A stretch of 33,898 bases of DNA. It comes from Deltaproteobacteria bacterium (GTDB taxonomy: Bacteria; Desulfobacterota; Dissulfuribacteria; Dissulfuribacterales; QOAL01). Below the pieces are notes generated by a model. The model did no database searches. It saw nothing but the letters and a program-made list of their open reading frames with translations, and had not been told where the DNA came from. The position numbers were made by a program, and so were the translations under genes. The first letter of the stretch is position 1. Every line of letters starts with the position of its first letter. Location of the stretch: contig JALWYO010000129.1 of the NCBI GenBank assembly GCA_026992735.1, forward strand, positions 1 through 33,898, given 5' to 3'. This document shows positions 27,873 to 33,898 of this stretch, piece after piece.

Positions 27873-28322
27873 TTAATCAAAATCTGAAGGCGTGGCAGTT
27901 GCCTTGGCGTTGTCTGCAGACTCGGTGAACAGCAGGCCATTGCCCAGCTGATCAGCGCCTGGAGACGGCTTCCCGTCATAGGGCTTGATTGAACCTTCGG
28001 GGGTTGTCCTGATGGGGAACTTGAAACGCTTTACGTTGCCGTTCCTGAACTTGACTGTCCACATGATGGAATCTGTACCGCGCATCGGCTGCACGTAACC
28101 ACCCATGGGGGCCAGGTCAGCATAATGACGGACTTCAATGGCACCCTGAGGACAGATCTTTACACAGGAGTAGCACTCCCAGCACTGATCAGGTTCCTGG
28201 TTGTAGGCCTTCATCTCGTCCGGATTCAGGACCATCAGGTCATTGGGGCAGATGTACATGCATGCTGTCTTCTCCCCGCCTTTGCAACCATCACATTTTT
28301 CTGGGTTGACAAAGCTTGGCAT
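27873..28322 (-). CDS. aprB: Adenylylsulfate (APS) reductase subunit beta
   Basis: AprB is a ferredoxin-like subunit that passes electrons to FAD in AprA. It is 149 residues. Two [4Fe-4S] clusters use Cys10, 13, 21, 25 and Cys47, 50, 53, 57. Trp48, next to Cys47, matches the conserved tryptophan on the electron path. The C-terminal tail (about 95-149) wraps AprA in known structures. AGGAGGT lies 8 bases before the ATG, so translation should be strong. It lies between sat and aprA. Confidence 0.98.
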   Translation of the reverse strand: MPSFVNPEKCDGCKGGEKTACMYICPNDLMVLNPDEMKAYNQEPDQCWECYSCVKICPQGAIEVRHYADLAPMGGYVQPMRGTDSIMWTVKFRNGNVKRFKFPIRTTPEGSIKPYDGKPSPGADQLGNGLLFTESADNAKATATPSDFD

Positions 28323-28371
28323 TTTAATACCTCCTACACGTTTTTTATTTACGTACTTGACAATTGATCAG

Positions 28372-28390
28372 GCGGGCCTGAACGGCCCGC
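28372..28390. repeat. Hairpin in the sat-aprB spacer
   Basis: A perfect 7-base-pair GC stem (GCGGGCC 28372-28378, GGCCCGC 28384-28390) with a 5-base loop. A T-run follows on the plus strand (28395-28399), so its polarity as a terminator is opposite to the genes. In the sat-apr transcript it would more likely act as an RNA stabiliser or processing point. Confidence 0.5.
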
Positions 28391-28417
28391 GGCCTTTTTA
28401 CATGTATTGAATTAATC

Positions 28418-29683
28418 CTACTTCAGGTCTTCAAAAGCACCCTTCTTGATCTTGACTGCCCTTGCTTCAGGATTCGAGTAGTACTCTGCCAGTATTGCAA
28501 GCACCTCTGGCCTTGAGAACTCTGGCGGAACCTCGTCAATCTTGCCCTCGCTCATGAGGCGACGGAACTTGGTGCCGCTGACCACAACCCTGTCTTCCTT
28601 GTCATGCGGACAAGTCTTGAGCGAGGCCATGCCTCCACACTTGTGGCACCAGAATGTCCAGTCGATCTTGAGAGGCTGGAGCTCAAGTGCGCCGTCCCAG
28701 AGCTTGTCATATATTTCCTGGGCCTCGAACAGGCCGTAAAAATCGCCAACACCGGCATGGTCACGGCCAATGATAAGATGAGAGCAACCGTGATTCTGAC
28801 GGAAGATACCATGCAGAAGTGCCTCTTTGGGGCCGCCGTAACGCATTTCAAGAGGATATACGCCAAGAACCGTACGCTCCATGTTGTAGTAGTTGTCCAG
28901 CAGTGCCTTGTAGCACCTCATCCTCCAGTCTCCGGGGATGTCGCCGGGTTTCAGCTTTCCAACCAGGGCATGGATGAATACGCCGTCCAGGACTTCCTGT
29001 GCGATCTTGGTGAGGAACTCGTGGGAACGATGGATAGGATTCCTGGTCTGGAATGCTGCAACCGTGCTCCAGCCCCTGTCCTCAAAAATCTTCCTAGATA
29101 CTTCCGGATGCATGTAGGCATCGCCATACTGCTGCTTGAAATCCTTCTCGGACAAGGTCTTGACAGGACCGCCTACATAATACTTGCCGGAGTTCAGAAC
29201 CTGCTGTACACCTGGATGATCTTCTTCAGCCACTTCCCAGAACCTCTCTGAATCCGGGCCGTCACCCTTGAAGCAAAGCTCGCATTCCTTCCTCTTGTCC
29301 GGCTCCCAGATCTCCTGGATCTCCATGGTTGCCATGAGGTCATCGGTCTCACTGTCATAGAGGGCAACCTTGTCGCCAACGTCTATGGTCTTTCTCTGAT
29401 CTTCATCAACCGACAGGGTAACAGGCAGGGGCCACATTGTGCCCGGGTCCACCTTGCGCAGTTTCATATCCTCAACTACGCCGTCATAATCGTCCTTTAC
29501 CATGAAGCCGTTCAGCGGGGTAAATGCGCCCATGCCCAGCATGAGAATATCGCCTGATTCCCTTGAAGAGATATTCAGCCTCTTATAATCTTTTGCGCGC
29601 CCAATCTCATCTTCTCTTTCAGCACCTTTCAAGAGAAGCGGCATGAGCTTTTTCTGTGAACCATGTGGATTAACTAAAGCCAT
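28418..29683 (-). CDS. sat: Sulfate adenylyltransferase (ATP sulfurylase)
   Basis: Sat activates sulfate with ATP to APS and PPi, or makes ATP from APS in the reverse sense. It is 421 residues, the dissimilatory monofunctional type with no APS-kinase domain. The nucleotide motif QTRNPIHRSH lies at 212-221 and GRDHAGVGDF at 306-315. A zinc-type cluster is likely in CHKC (346-349) and CPH (358-360). The ribosome site GGAG lies about 10 bases upstream. It is the first gene of the sulfur cluster, and its own promoter lies at 29806-29834. Confidence 0.98.
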   Translation of the reverse strand: MALVNPHGSQKKLMPLLLKGAEREDEIGRAKDYKRLNISSRESGDILMLGMGAFTPLNGFMVKDDYDGVVEDMKLRKVDPGTMWPLPVTLSVDEDQRKTIDVGDKVALYDSETDDLMATMEIQEIWEPDKRKECELCFKGDGPDSERFWEVAEEDHPGVQQVLNSGKYYVGGPVKTLSEKDFKQQYGDAYMHPEVSRKIFEDRGWSTVAAFQTRNPIHRSHEFLTKIAQEVLDGVFIHALVGKLKPGDIPGDWRMRCYKALLDNYYNMERTVLGVYPLEMRYGGPKEALLHGIFRQNHGCSHLIIGRDHAGVGDFYGLFEAQEIYDKLWDGALELQPLKIDWTFWCHKCGGMASLKTCPHDKEDRVVVSGTKFRRLMSEGKIDEVPPEFSRPEVLAILAEYYSNPEARAVKIKKGAFEDLK

Positions 29684-29748
29684 TGCCTTAAGTCTCCTTT
29701 CTTTTGTTAATTTTTTTGTTTTTTTAGCCTACTACCCGGGTTATCTAA

Positions 29749-29764
29749 ATGAATTGTCATTCAT
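29749..29764. promoter_or_regulatory. Inverted repeat in the sat leader, possible operator
   Basis: ATGAAT (29749-29754) and ATTCAT (29759-29764) flank a 4-base centre. It lies about 40 bases downstream of the predicted transcript start. It could be a regulator site or a small RNA hairpin. It does not match the Rex or CRP consensus as I know them. Confidence 0.3.
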
Positions 29765-29805
29765 CCGATTTTAAACTGAATCTCCGCTCAGAAAATATCA
29801 GTATT

Positions 29806-29834
29806 TTTATATTCCTTACAGGATAAATTGTCAA
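29806..29834 (-). promoter_or_regulatory. sigma70-type promoter of sat-aprBA(-qmoABC)
   Basis: On the minus strand, a perfect TTGACA (29829-29834), an exact 17-base spacer and TATAAA (29806-29811). The predicted start is near 29799, which leaves a leader of about 115 bases before sat. It lies 30 bases past the tRNA-Leu gene. This is one of the best promoter matches in the window. Confidence 0.75.
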
Positions 29835-29863
29835 GAGGAATAATAGCGGAGGCTCTAAAAAAT

Positions 29864-29950
29864 TGGTGCCGAAGGGGGGAGTCGAACCCCCACGGGCGGT
29901 TGCCCACTACCCCCTCAAGATAGCGTGTCTACCTATTCCACCACTTCGGC
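29864..29950 (-). tRNA. tRNA-Leu (anticodon GAG)
   Basis: A class II tRNA of 87 bases. The acceptor GCCGAAG pairs with CTTCGGC; the anticodon stem CTATC/GGTAG (one G-U pair) holds loop TTGAGGG, anticodon GAG. The T arm has GGTTCGACTCC. CCA is encoded at 29864-29866, and six T follow two bases later, which may help termination. It lies 19 bases after secG and is probably cotranscribed with it. Confidence 0.95.
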
Positions 29951-29969
29951 ACATAATGATCATTACAAG

Positions 29970-30473
29970 CTATTTCGTTTTCTGCCCTGCAGGAGCCTCC
30001 TGCGGCCCGGCTGGCGGAGCTGCCTGGCTAGCCGGCGAAACAGGTGTCTTAGATGCCCCGCTTTGCGAACCCGCCGGCTCAGCTGCTGGCACGGCCTGTT
30101 CCCTGGCCCGTCCATCCTGGGATGACGGGACACCAGCATGTTGCTGGCCTGCCTCCTGCTTCACATTACCAGGCACAGCCGGCATTACAGGCAGTTGTGC
30201 CGGTGCAACCGGTGCCTGCTGCACCTTGCGCATTACTGACTCTCCCCTGCTGTGGATGGAAAGATAGGTAAGAGACAGGGAAGTCAGCATAAACACAACC
30301 GCGCTGACAGTTGTAACCTTACTGAGCAGGGTCGCAGGCCCGCTGCTTCCAAAGATTGCCTCGCTCGAGCCGAACACGGCACCGACCTCGGCACCCTTAC
30401 CCTGCTGCAGCAGCACAGTGATAACCAGCACAGTGCATGCTATCACATGAATAACAACTAAAAATGTAAACAT
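29970..30473 (-). CDS. secG: Preprotein translocase subunit SecG with long Pro/Ala/Gln-rich tail
   Basis: SecG assists SecYE/SecA export at the inner membrane. The first 75 residues are the SecG core: TM1 about 2-22, the cytosolic loop LLQQGKGAEVGAVFGSSEAIFGSSG with its conserved Gly-Ser repeats, and TM2 about 52-72. The protein continues to 167 residues with a tail rich in Ala, Pro, Gln and Ser and no recognisable domain. Typical SecG is 75-115 residues. It follows tpiA by 20 bases, which is the common tpiA-secG order, and is followed by tRNA-Leu. Confidence 0.95.
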   Translation of the reverse strand: MFTFLVVIHVIACTVLVITVLLQQGKGAEVGAVFGSSEAIFGSSGPATLLSKVTTVSAVVFMLTSLSLTYLSIHSRGESVMRKVQQAPVAPAQLPVMPAVPGNVKQEAGQQHAGVPSSQDGRAREQAVPAAEPAGSQSGASKTPVSPASQAAPPAGPQEAPAGQKTK

Positions 30474-30493
30474 TAAACGGCTTACCTATTCAC

Positions 30494-31252
30494 TTATTCG
30501 TATTTTACAATCCTGGCAAAACTCTCTGGCTCAAGGGACGCACCCCCGACCAGCGCCCCGTCAACATCCTCGAGAGACATAATCTCCCTGACGTTTCCGG
30601 GTTTGACCGAGCCACCATACAATATTCTTATCTGTTGCGCAACAGCTTCTCCTGCCATATTCTCAACAGTACCTCTCACAAAACCGTGGGCATCCTGAAT
30701 CTGCTCCGGGCTTGCTGTCCGGCCTGTTCCAATGGCCCATACAGGCTCGTAAGCAATAGATATTGAAGCAAAATGCCCTGATTCCAAAAGCGCAAGCCCC
30801 AGCAGTAACTGTGAGGAAAGAACCTGCTCAGTCAAACCTGCCTCTCTCTCCTCCAGGGTTTCACCAATACAGAGAATGGCAGCCATGCCGTGATCTGCCG
30901 CAGACCTGACCTTACGGGCTATCAGAGAGTCATCCTCACCGAAAATATGACGGCGTTCCGAATGCCCAAGGATTACCAGATCCACTCCCGCACTCTTAAG
31001 CATGGTAGGGGATATTTCACCAGTATATGCACCTTGTTCCTGAAAATACATGTTCTGAGCAGCTATCTGCACCTTGCTCCCGACAGTCATCCTGCAAGCA
31101 TCACTGAGACCAATGAATGAAGGGGCTATTACTATCTCCCTGTCATCCACACCTTCAACCAGCTGCAGAAACGACTCAAAAAAAACCTTGATATCCTGAA
31201 TAGTTTTGTGCATCTTCCAGTTCGCCGCCATGATTGGCTTTCTCTGTCCCAT
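30494..31252 (-). CDS. tpiA: Triosephosphate isomerase
   Basis: TpiA interconverts dihydroxyacetone phosphate and glyceraldehyde 3-phosphate. It is 252 residues, a TIM barrel. Lys13 (AANWKMHKT), His97 (LGHSERR) and the catalytic Glu169 (AYEPVWAIGTG) are present. The phosphate loop LYGGSVKPGN is intact. It starts 3 bases after the pgk stop, so it is translationally close to pgk. Confidence 0.98.
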   Translation of the reverse strand: MGQRKPIMAANWKMHKTIQDIKVFFESFLQLVEGVDDREIVIAPSFIGLSDACRMTVGSKVQIAAQNMYFQEQGAYTGEISPTMLKSAGVDLVILGHSERRHIFGEDDSLIARKVRSAADHGMAAILCIGETLEEREAGLTEQVLSSQLLLGLALLESGHFASISIAYEPVWAIGTGRTASPEQIQDAHGFVRGTVENMAGEAVAQQIRILYGGSVKPGNVREIMSLEDVDGALVGGASLEPESFARIVKYE

Positions 31253-31255
31253 ATT

Positions 31256-32458
31256 CTATTCTCCTGTCATGCTGCCACAATCTTCCAATGCCTTGAAGCC
31301 CGGCAATTCCTTCCCTTCGAGAAGCATCAGAAAGGCACCGCCTCCTGTGGACATATAGGACACATTGTCTGCCTCTCCGACCATGGAAACAGCAAGATCC
31401 GTATCCCCTCCGCCTATTATGCTGAGGGCCTGGCTGGAGCCAACGGCCTGTGCAATCTTCATGGTTCCCTTGGAAAAGGGCTCTATCTCAAAGGCCCCCA
31501 TTGGACCATTCCAAACTATGGTGGCGGCCTCTGAAATTACCTGCCTGTAGAGATCAACGGTTTCCGGACCGATATCCACCACCATCATGTCCTCCGGGAT
31601 ATCTCCAACAGGAACAGTACGGTAGTCGGCATCAGGGGAGATGTCCGAGGCAACCACACAGTCCACAGGCAGGAGAAACCTTGTATCCGCCGCCTCAGCC
31701 TGCTTCATTATAGAAATGGCTGTTTCCTTTAAATCCGGCTCCACCAGTGATCTGCCAACAGGGATACCCTTTGCCAGCAAAAACGTGTTCGCCATGGCCC
31801 CTCCTATGATGATGGCGTCCACCTTGGGCAATATATTTTCTATGGCGCCCAGCTTGCTGGATACCTTTGCTCCCCCAAGGATCGCCAAGAGGGGCCTGGC
31901 CGGCTCATGCATCGCCTTTTTAAAATAGGTTATCTCGTTCTTCAGCAAAAAACCGGCGGCACATTCCCTGAGAAATGCCGGCACGCCCACTACAGAGGCA
32001 TGGGCCCTATGAGATACTGCAAAGGCATCGTTTACATAAACCTGCGCCAGGGATGCAAGGGCCCTGGCAAAGTTCTGATCATTGGCCTGTTCTTCCTTAT
32101 GATAACGCAGATTTTCCAGGAGCAGTATCTGGCCCGGCTGCAGGGAAGCTGACATCTTCTCCGCCTCGGGACCGATACAGTCAGGCGCCATGTCCACCTG
32201 CCTCTCCAAAAGCATGGAGAGGCGTTCAGCAACCGGGACCAAGCTCATTTCCGGCACCCTCTTACCCTTGGGTCTGCCAAGATGAGAGGCAACTATCAGG
32301 GCCGCGCCATTCTCCAGCGCATATCTTATTGTGGGAAGCGCAGCTCTTATCCTGTGATCGTCTGTTATCCTGGCATTTTCGTCCAGTGGAACATTGAAAT
32401 CCACCCTGAGAAATATCTTCTTATCCGCACAATCTATTTCATCAATATAGCGTATCAT
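31256..32458 (-). CDS. pgk: Phosphoglycerate kinase
   Basis: Pgk transfers phosphate between 1,3-bisphosphoglycerate and ADP. It is 400 residues. The N-terminal signature FLRVDFNVPLD lies at 16-26, substrate-binding SHLGRPKGK and the hinge follow, and the C-terminal nucleotide region has WNGPMGAFE and STGGGAFLMLLEGKELPG. The loop GGGDTDLAV replaces the more usual GGGDS(A/T)AA, a mild variant. It lies 37 bases after the GAPDH gene. Confidence 0.98.
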   Translation of the reverse strand: MIRYIDEIDCADKKIFLRVDFNVPLDENARITDDHRIRAALPTIRYALENGAALIVASHLGRPKGKRVPEMSLVPVAERLSMLLERQVDMAPDCIGPEAEKMSASLQPGQILLLENLRYHKEEQANDQNFARALASLAQVYVNDAFAVSHRAHASVVGVPAFLRECAAGFLLKNEITYFKKAMHEPARPLLAILGGAKVSSKLGAIENILPKVDAIIIGGAMANTFLLAKGIPVGRSLVEPDLKETAISIMKQAEAADTRFLLPVDCVVASDISPDADYRTVPVGDIPEDMMVVDIGPETVDLYRQVISEAATIVWNGPMGAFEIEPFSKGTMKIAQAVGSSQALSIIGGGDTDLAVSMVGEADNVSYMSTGGGAFLMLLEGKELPGFKALEDCGSMTGE

Positions 32459-32495
32459 GCATCACCCCTGAAAATTAAAGGCAGGCCCTGCAGGC

Positions 32496-33758
32496 CTACA
32501 TCATGGAATCTGCGATTGACGTGGTCCTTTCTCCAAGAAGATTGGTATAGCTTCCAAGCTCATTGTCATACCAGCCGTAAACAACCATCTTGGTAATAGG
32601 TATCGTAATGGTATCACAGATAATAGTGGTAGATTTTTCAAGACCCCGGCATGCCTTCCTAGGATCGATGGTTATGGTAGCTGTCCGGGTATGGGTCTCG
32701 GTTCCCTCGATGATGGCAGCCGCTGCCGGCATGCCTATGATGTCGCTGGAGACATGCTGTTCCTCGGTAAAGATGAGCCTGCCATTCATGGGGCCGTTGG
32801 CAGCTTCCCTGTAAATCCCGTTGATTACATCCCTGTTAACGGGATTCTCCAGGCTTTCATCCTGGATCGTCATGACGAGCACTATCAGAGAGCCGGTATT
32901 GGTGGGGATACGGACTGACTCGGCGATGAAACCTATATTCTTCATCTCCGGGATGACCAGCCCAAGCGCCTTTGCCGCACCTGTGGTGGTAAGTATTATG
33001 TTGTTAAAGATGCTCCTGTTTTTTCGCAGGTCCTTGGCGCCTGTCTTTGGAAGCCTGTCAAGCACCTGCTGGCTTCCTGTTGCCGCATGGACTGTCACCA
33101 TGGATGCGGAAAGAATATTGTTAGCGCCGAAATGGTCCAGAATGGGCTTCACCATAAAAGACAGGCAGGTGGTGGTACAGGATGCAGCAGATATCAGCCT
33201 GTGCTTTTCAGGGATGTAATCATCCTCATTAATGCCCATGACAGTGGTCACGGCGTCTTCAGGCATCTCTGCAGCCTTGTCCTTGATCTTGAACGGGGCT
33301 GAAAGAATAACCTTTTCTGCACCTGCCTCCAGATGCCCCCTGAGGCTTCCCCTGTCATGGTCACCAGGCATGGTCGGGTCCTTGAATACGCCGGTAGTAT
33401 CCACAACAAGGCGCACCCCATTACCTATCCAGTCTATCCCCTTGGGATCACGGCTTTCCCTCAAAATTTTGACAGGAAGGCCGTCTATGGTCATTGTGCC
33501 CGTAGATTCATCAAGATTTTCAATGACCCTTGGGCATGTATGGCCGTAAAGATAGGCGCCAAGCCTTCCATAAGTGCTGTCTCGTTCGATGGCGGCAGCG
33601 ATATCCTGCAGCCCCTGGCCAACCTGGCGGCCAATATTCACTACTATTTCCGAAAATGTCTTCCTGCTTACATGGTACCAGATACTCAACTTACCGATTC
33701 TTCCGAGCCCGTTTATACCGAGTTTCATCTGGCGGGTTTCACTTGTTGAAACAGACAT
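32496..33758 (-). CDS. gap: Glyceraldehyde-3-phosphate dehydrogenase, long variant
   Basis: The enzyme oxidises glyceraldehyde 3-phosphate to 1,3-bisphosphoglycerate, or reverses this in gluconeogenesis. It is 420 residues; the classical form is about 330-340. The Rossmann motif GINGLGRIGK lies at 14-23, the catalytic Cys194 in ASCTTTC (usually CTTNC) and the catalytic His224 in TVHAATG. WYDNELGSYTN near 396 replaces WYDNEWGYSN. At the end of beta-2 the usual Asp is replaced: VVNIGRQ, which may favour NADP. GGAGGT lies 7 bases before the ATG at 33756-33758, which settles the start over the internal Met11. It leads the gap-pgk-tpiA-secG order. Confidence 0.92.
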   Translation of the reverse strand: MSVSTSETRQMKLGINGLGRIGKLSIWYHVSRKTFSEIVVNIGRQVGQGLQDIAAAIERDSTYGRLGAYLYGHTCPRVIENLDESTGTMTIDGLPVKILRESRDPKGIDWIGNGVRLVVDTTGVFKDPTMPGDHDRGSLRGHLEAGAEKVILSAPFKIKDKAAEMPEDAVTTVMGINEDDYIPEKHRLISAASCTTTCLSFMVKPILDHFGANNILSASMVTVHAATGSQQVLDRLPKTGAKDLRKNRSIFNNIILTTTGAAKALGLVIPEMKNIGFIAESVRIPTNTGSLIVLVMTIQDESLENPVNRDVINGIYREAANGPMNGRLIFTEEQHVSSDIIGMPAAAAIIEGTETHTRTATITIDPRKACRGLEKSTTIICDTITIPITKMVVYGWYDNELGSYTNLLGERTTSIADSMM

Positions 33759-33898
33759 ACAGACACCTCCAAATTTTCAAATCATAAGATTATTATCTCA
33801 ACTTTCTGACTTGTTTTTCACGTTCAGCCAGTAGAGTAACATGCTAAAATAATTAAATAAATAATGAAAAGCCTTTCGCTTTCTGATATATTGATAGG

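Noticed and set aside
28604-29251. Plus-strand 215-codon frame antisense to sat
   Set aside because: It is a shadow of the strongly biased codon use of sat; no family similarity was recognised.
29863-30267. Plus-strand 134-codon frame starting in tRNA-Leu and crossing secG
   Set aside because: The first part is antisense tRNA (GGVEPPR type string), and the rest is antisense to the low-complexity tail of secG.
33759-33898. A promoter for the gap-pgk-tpiA-secG operon
   Set aside because: The stretch is AT-rich with several TATAAT-like strings, but none has a matching -35 box at proper spacing, so I do not assign one.

Overview
The window comes from the chromosome of a Desulfobacterota (former Deltaproteobacteria) type bacterium that either reduces sulfate or disproportionates sulfur compounds. 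This rests on a complete sat-aprB-aprA-qmoA-qmoB-qmoC cluster of bacterial type, together with a standard bacterial S10/spc/alpha ribosomal superoperon. No dsr genes are in view, so the direction of sulfur metabolism and the exact genus cannot be fixed. All genes except one are on the minus strand. I see no insertion sequence, prophage, CRISPR array or defence island; this is mostly core genome.

Layout, left to right. At 1-1627 is the acetolactate synthase large subunit (ilvB, minus strand), whose C-terminus is cut by the window edge. Divergent from it is a CBS-domain ClC chloride channel/transporter (1778-3592, plus strand). The region 3593-3839 holds two hairpin terminators that face the ribosomal operon. 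From 3840 to 18836, read right to left, lies one long operon: rpsJ rplC rplD rplW rplB rpsS rplV rpsC rplP rpmC rpsQ rplN rplX rplE rpsN rpsH rplF rplR rpsE rplO secY map infA rpmJ rpsM rpsK rpsD rpoA rplQ. Compared with the usual order, rpmD (L30) is missing between rpsE and rplO, and adk is missing between secY and map. Upstream are tuf and four tRNAs (Thr-TGT, Tyr-GTA, Gly-TCC, Thr-GGT), the classic tufB tRNA group. Here it is joined directly to the S10 operon.

From 20741 to 29683 lies the dissimilatory sulfur cluster: ATP sulfurylase (Sat), APS reductase (AprBA) and the quinone-interacting Qmo complex. Together they link sulfate activation and APS/sulfite interconversion to the membrane quinone pool. 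A near-consensus sigma70 promoter lies before sat. A very strong terminator-like hairpin separates aprA from qmoA, and another terminator follows qmoC. From 29864 to 33758 are tRNA-Leu(GAG), secG, tpiA, pgk and a long, non-classical GAPDH, which form a lower-glycolysis/gluconeogenesis operon ending in secG and the tRNA.

The points most worth a second look are: the 126-residue acidic tail on ribosomal protein L17; the tRNA-tuf-S10 junction, which looks like a product of tuf-tuf recombination; the loss of rpmD and adk from their normal slots; the hairpins that punctuate the sat-apr-qmo transcript; and the 420-residue GAPDH, which lacks the usual NAD-selecting Asp. I found no clearly new multi-gene system.
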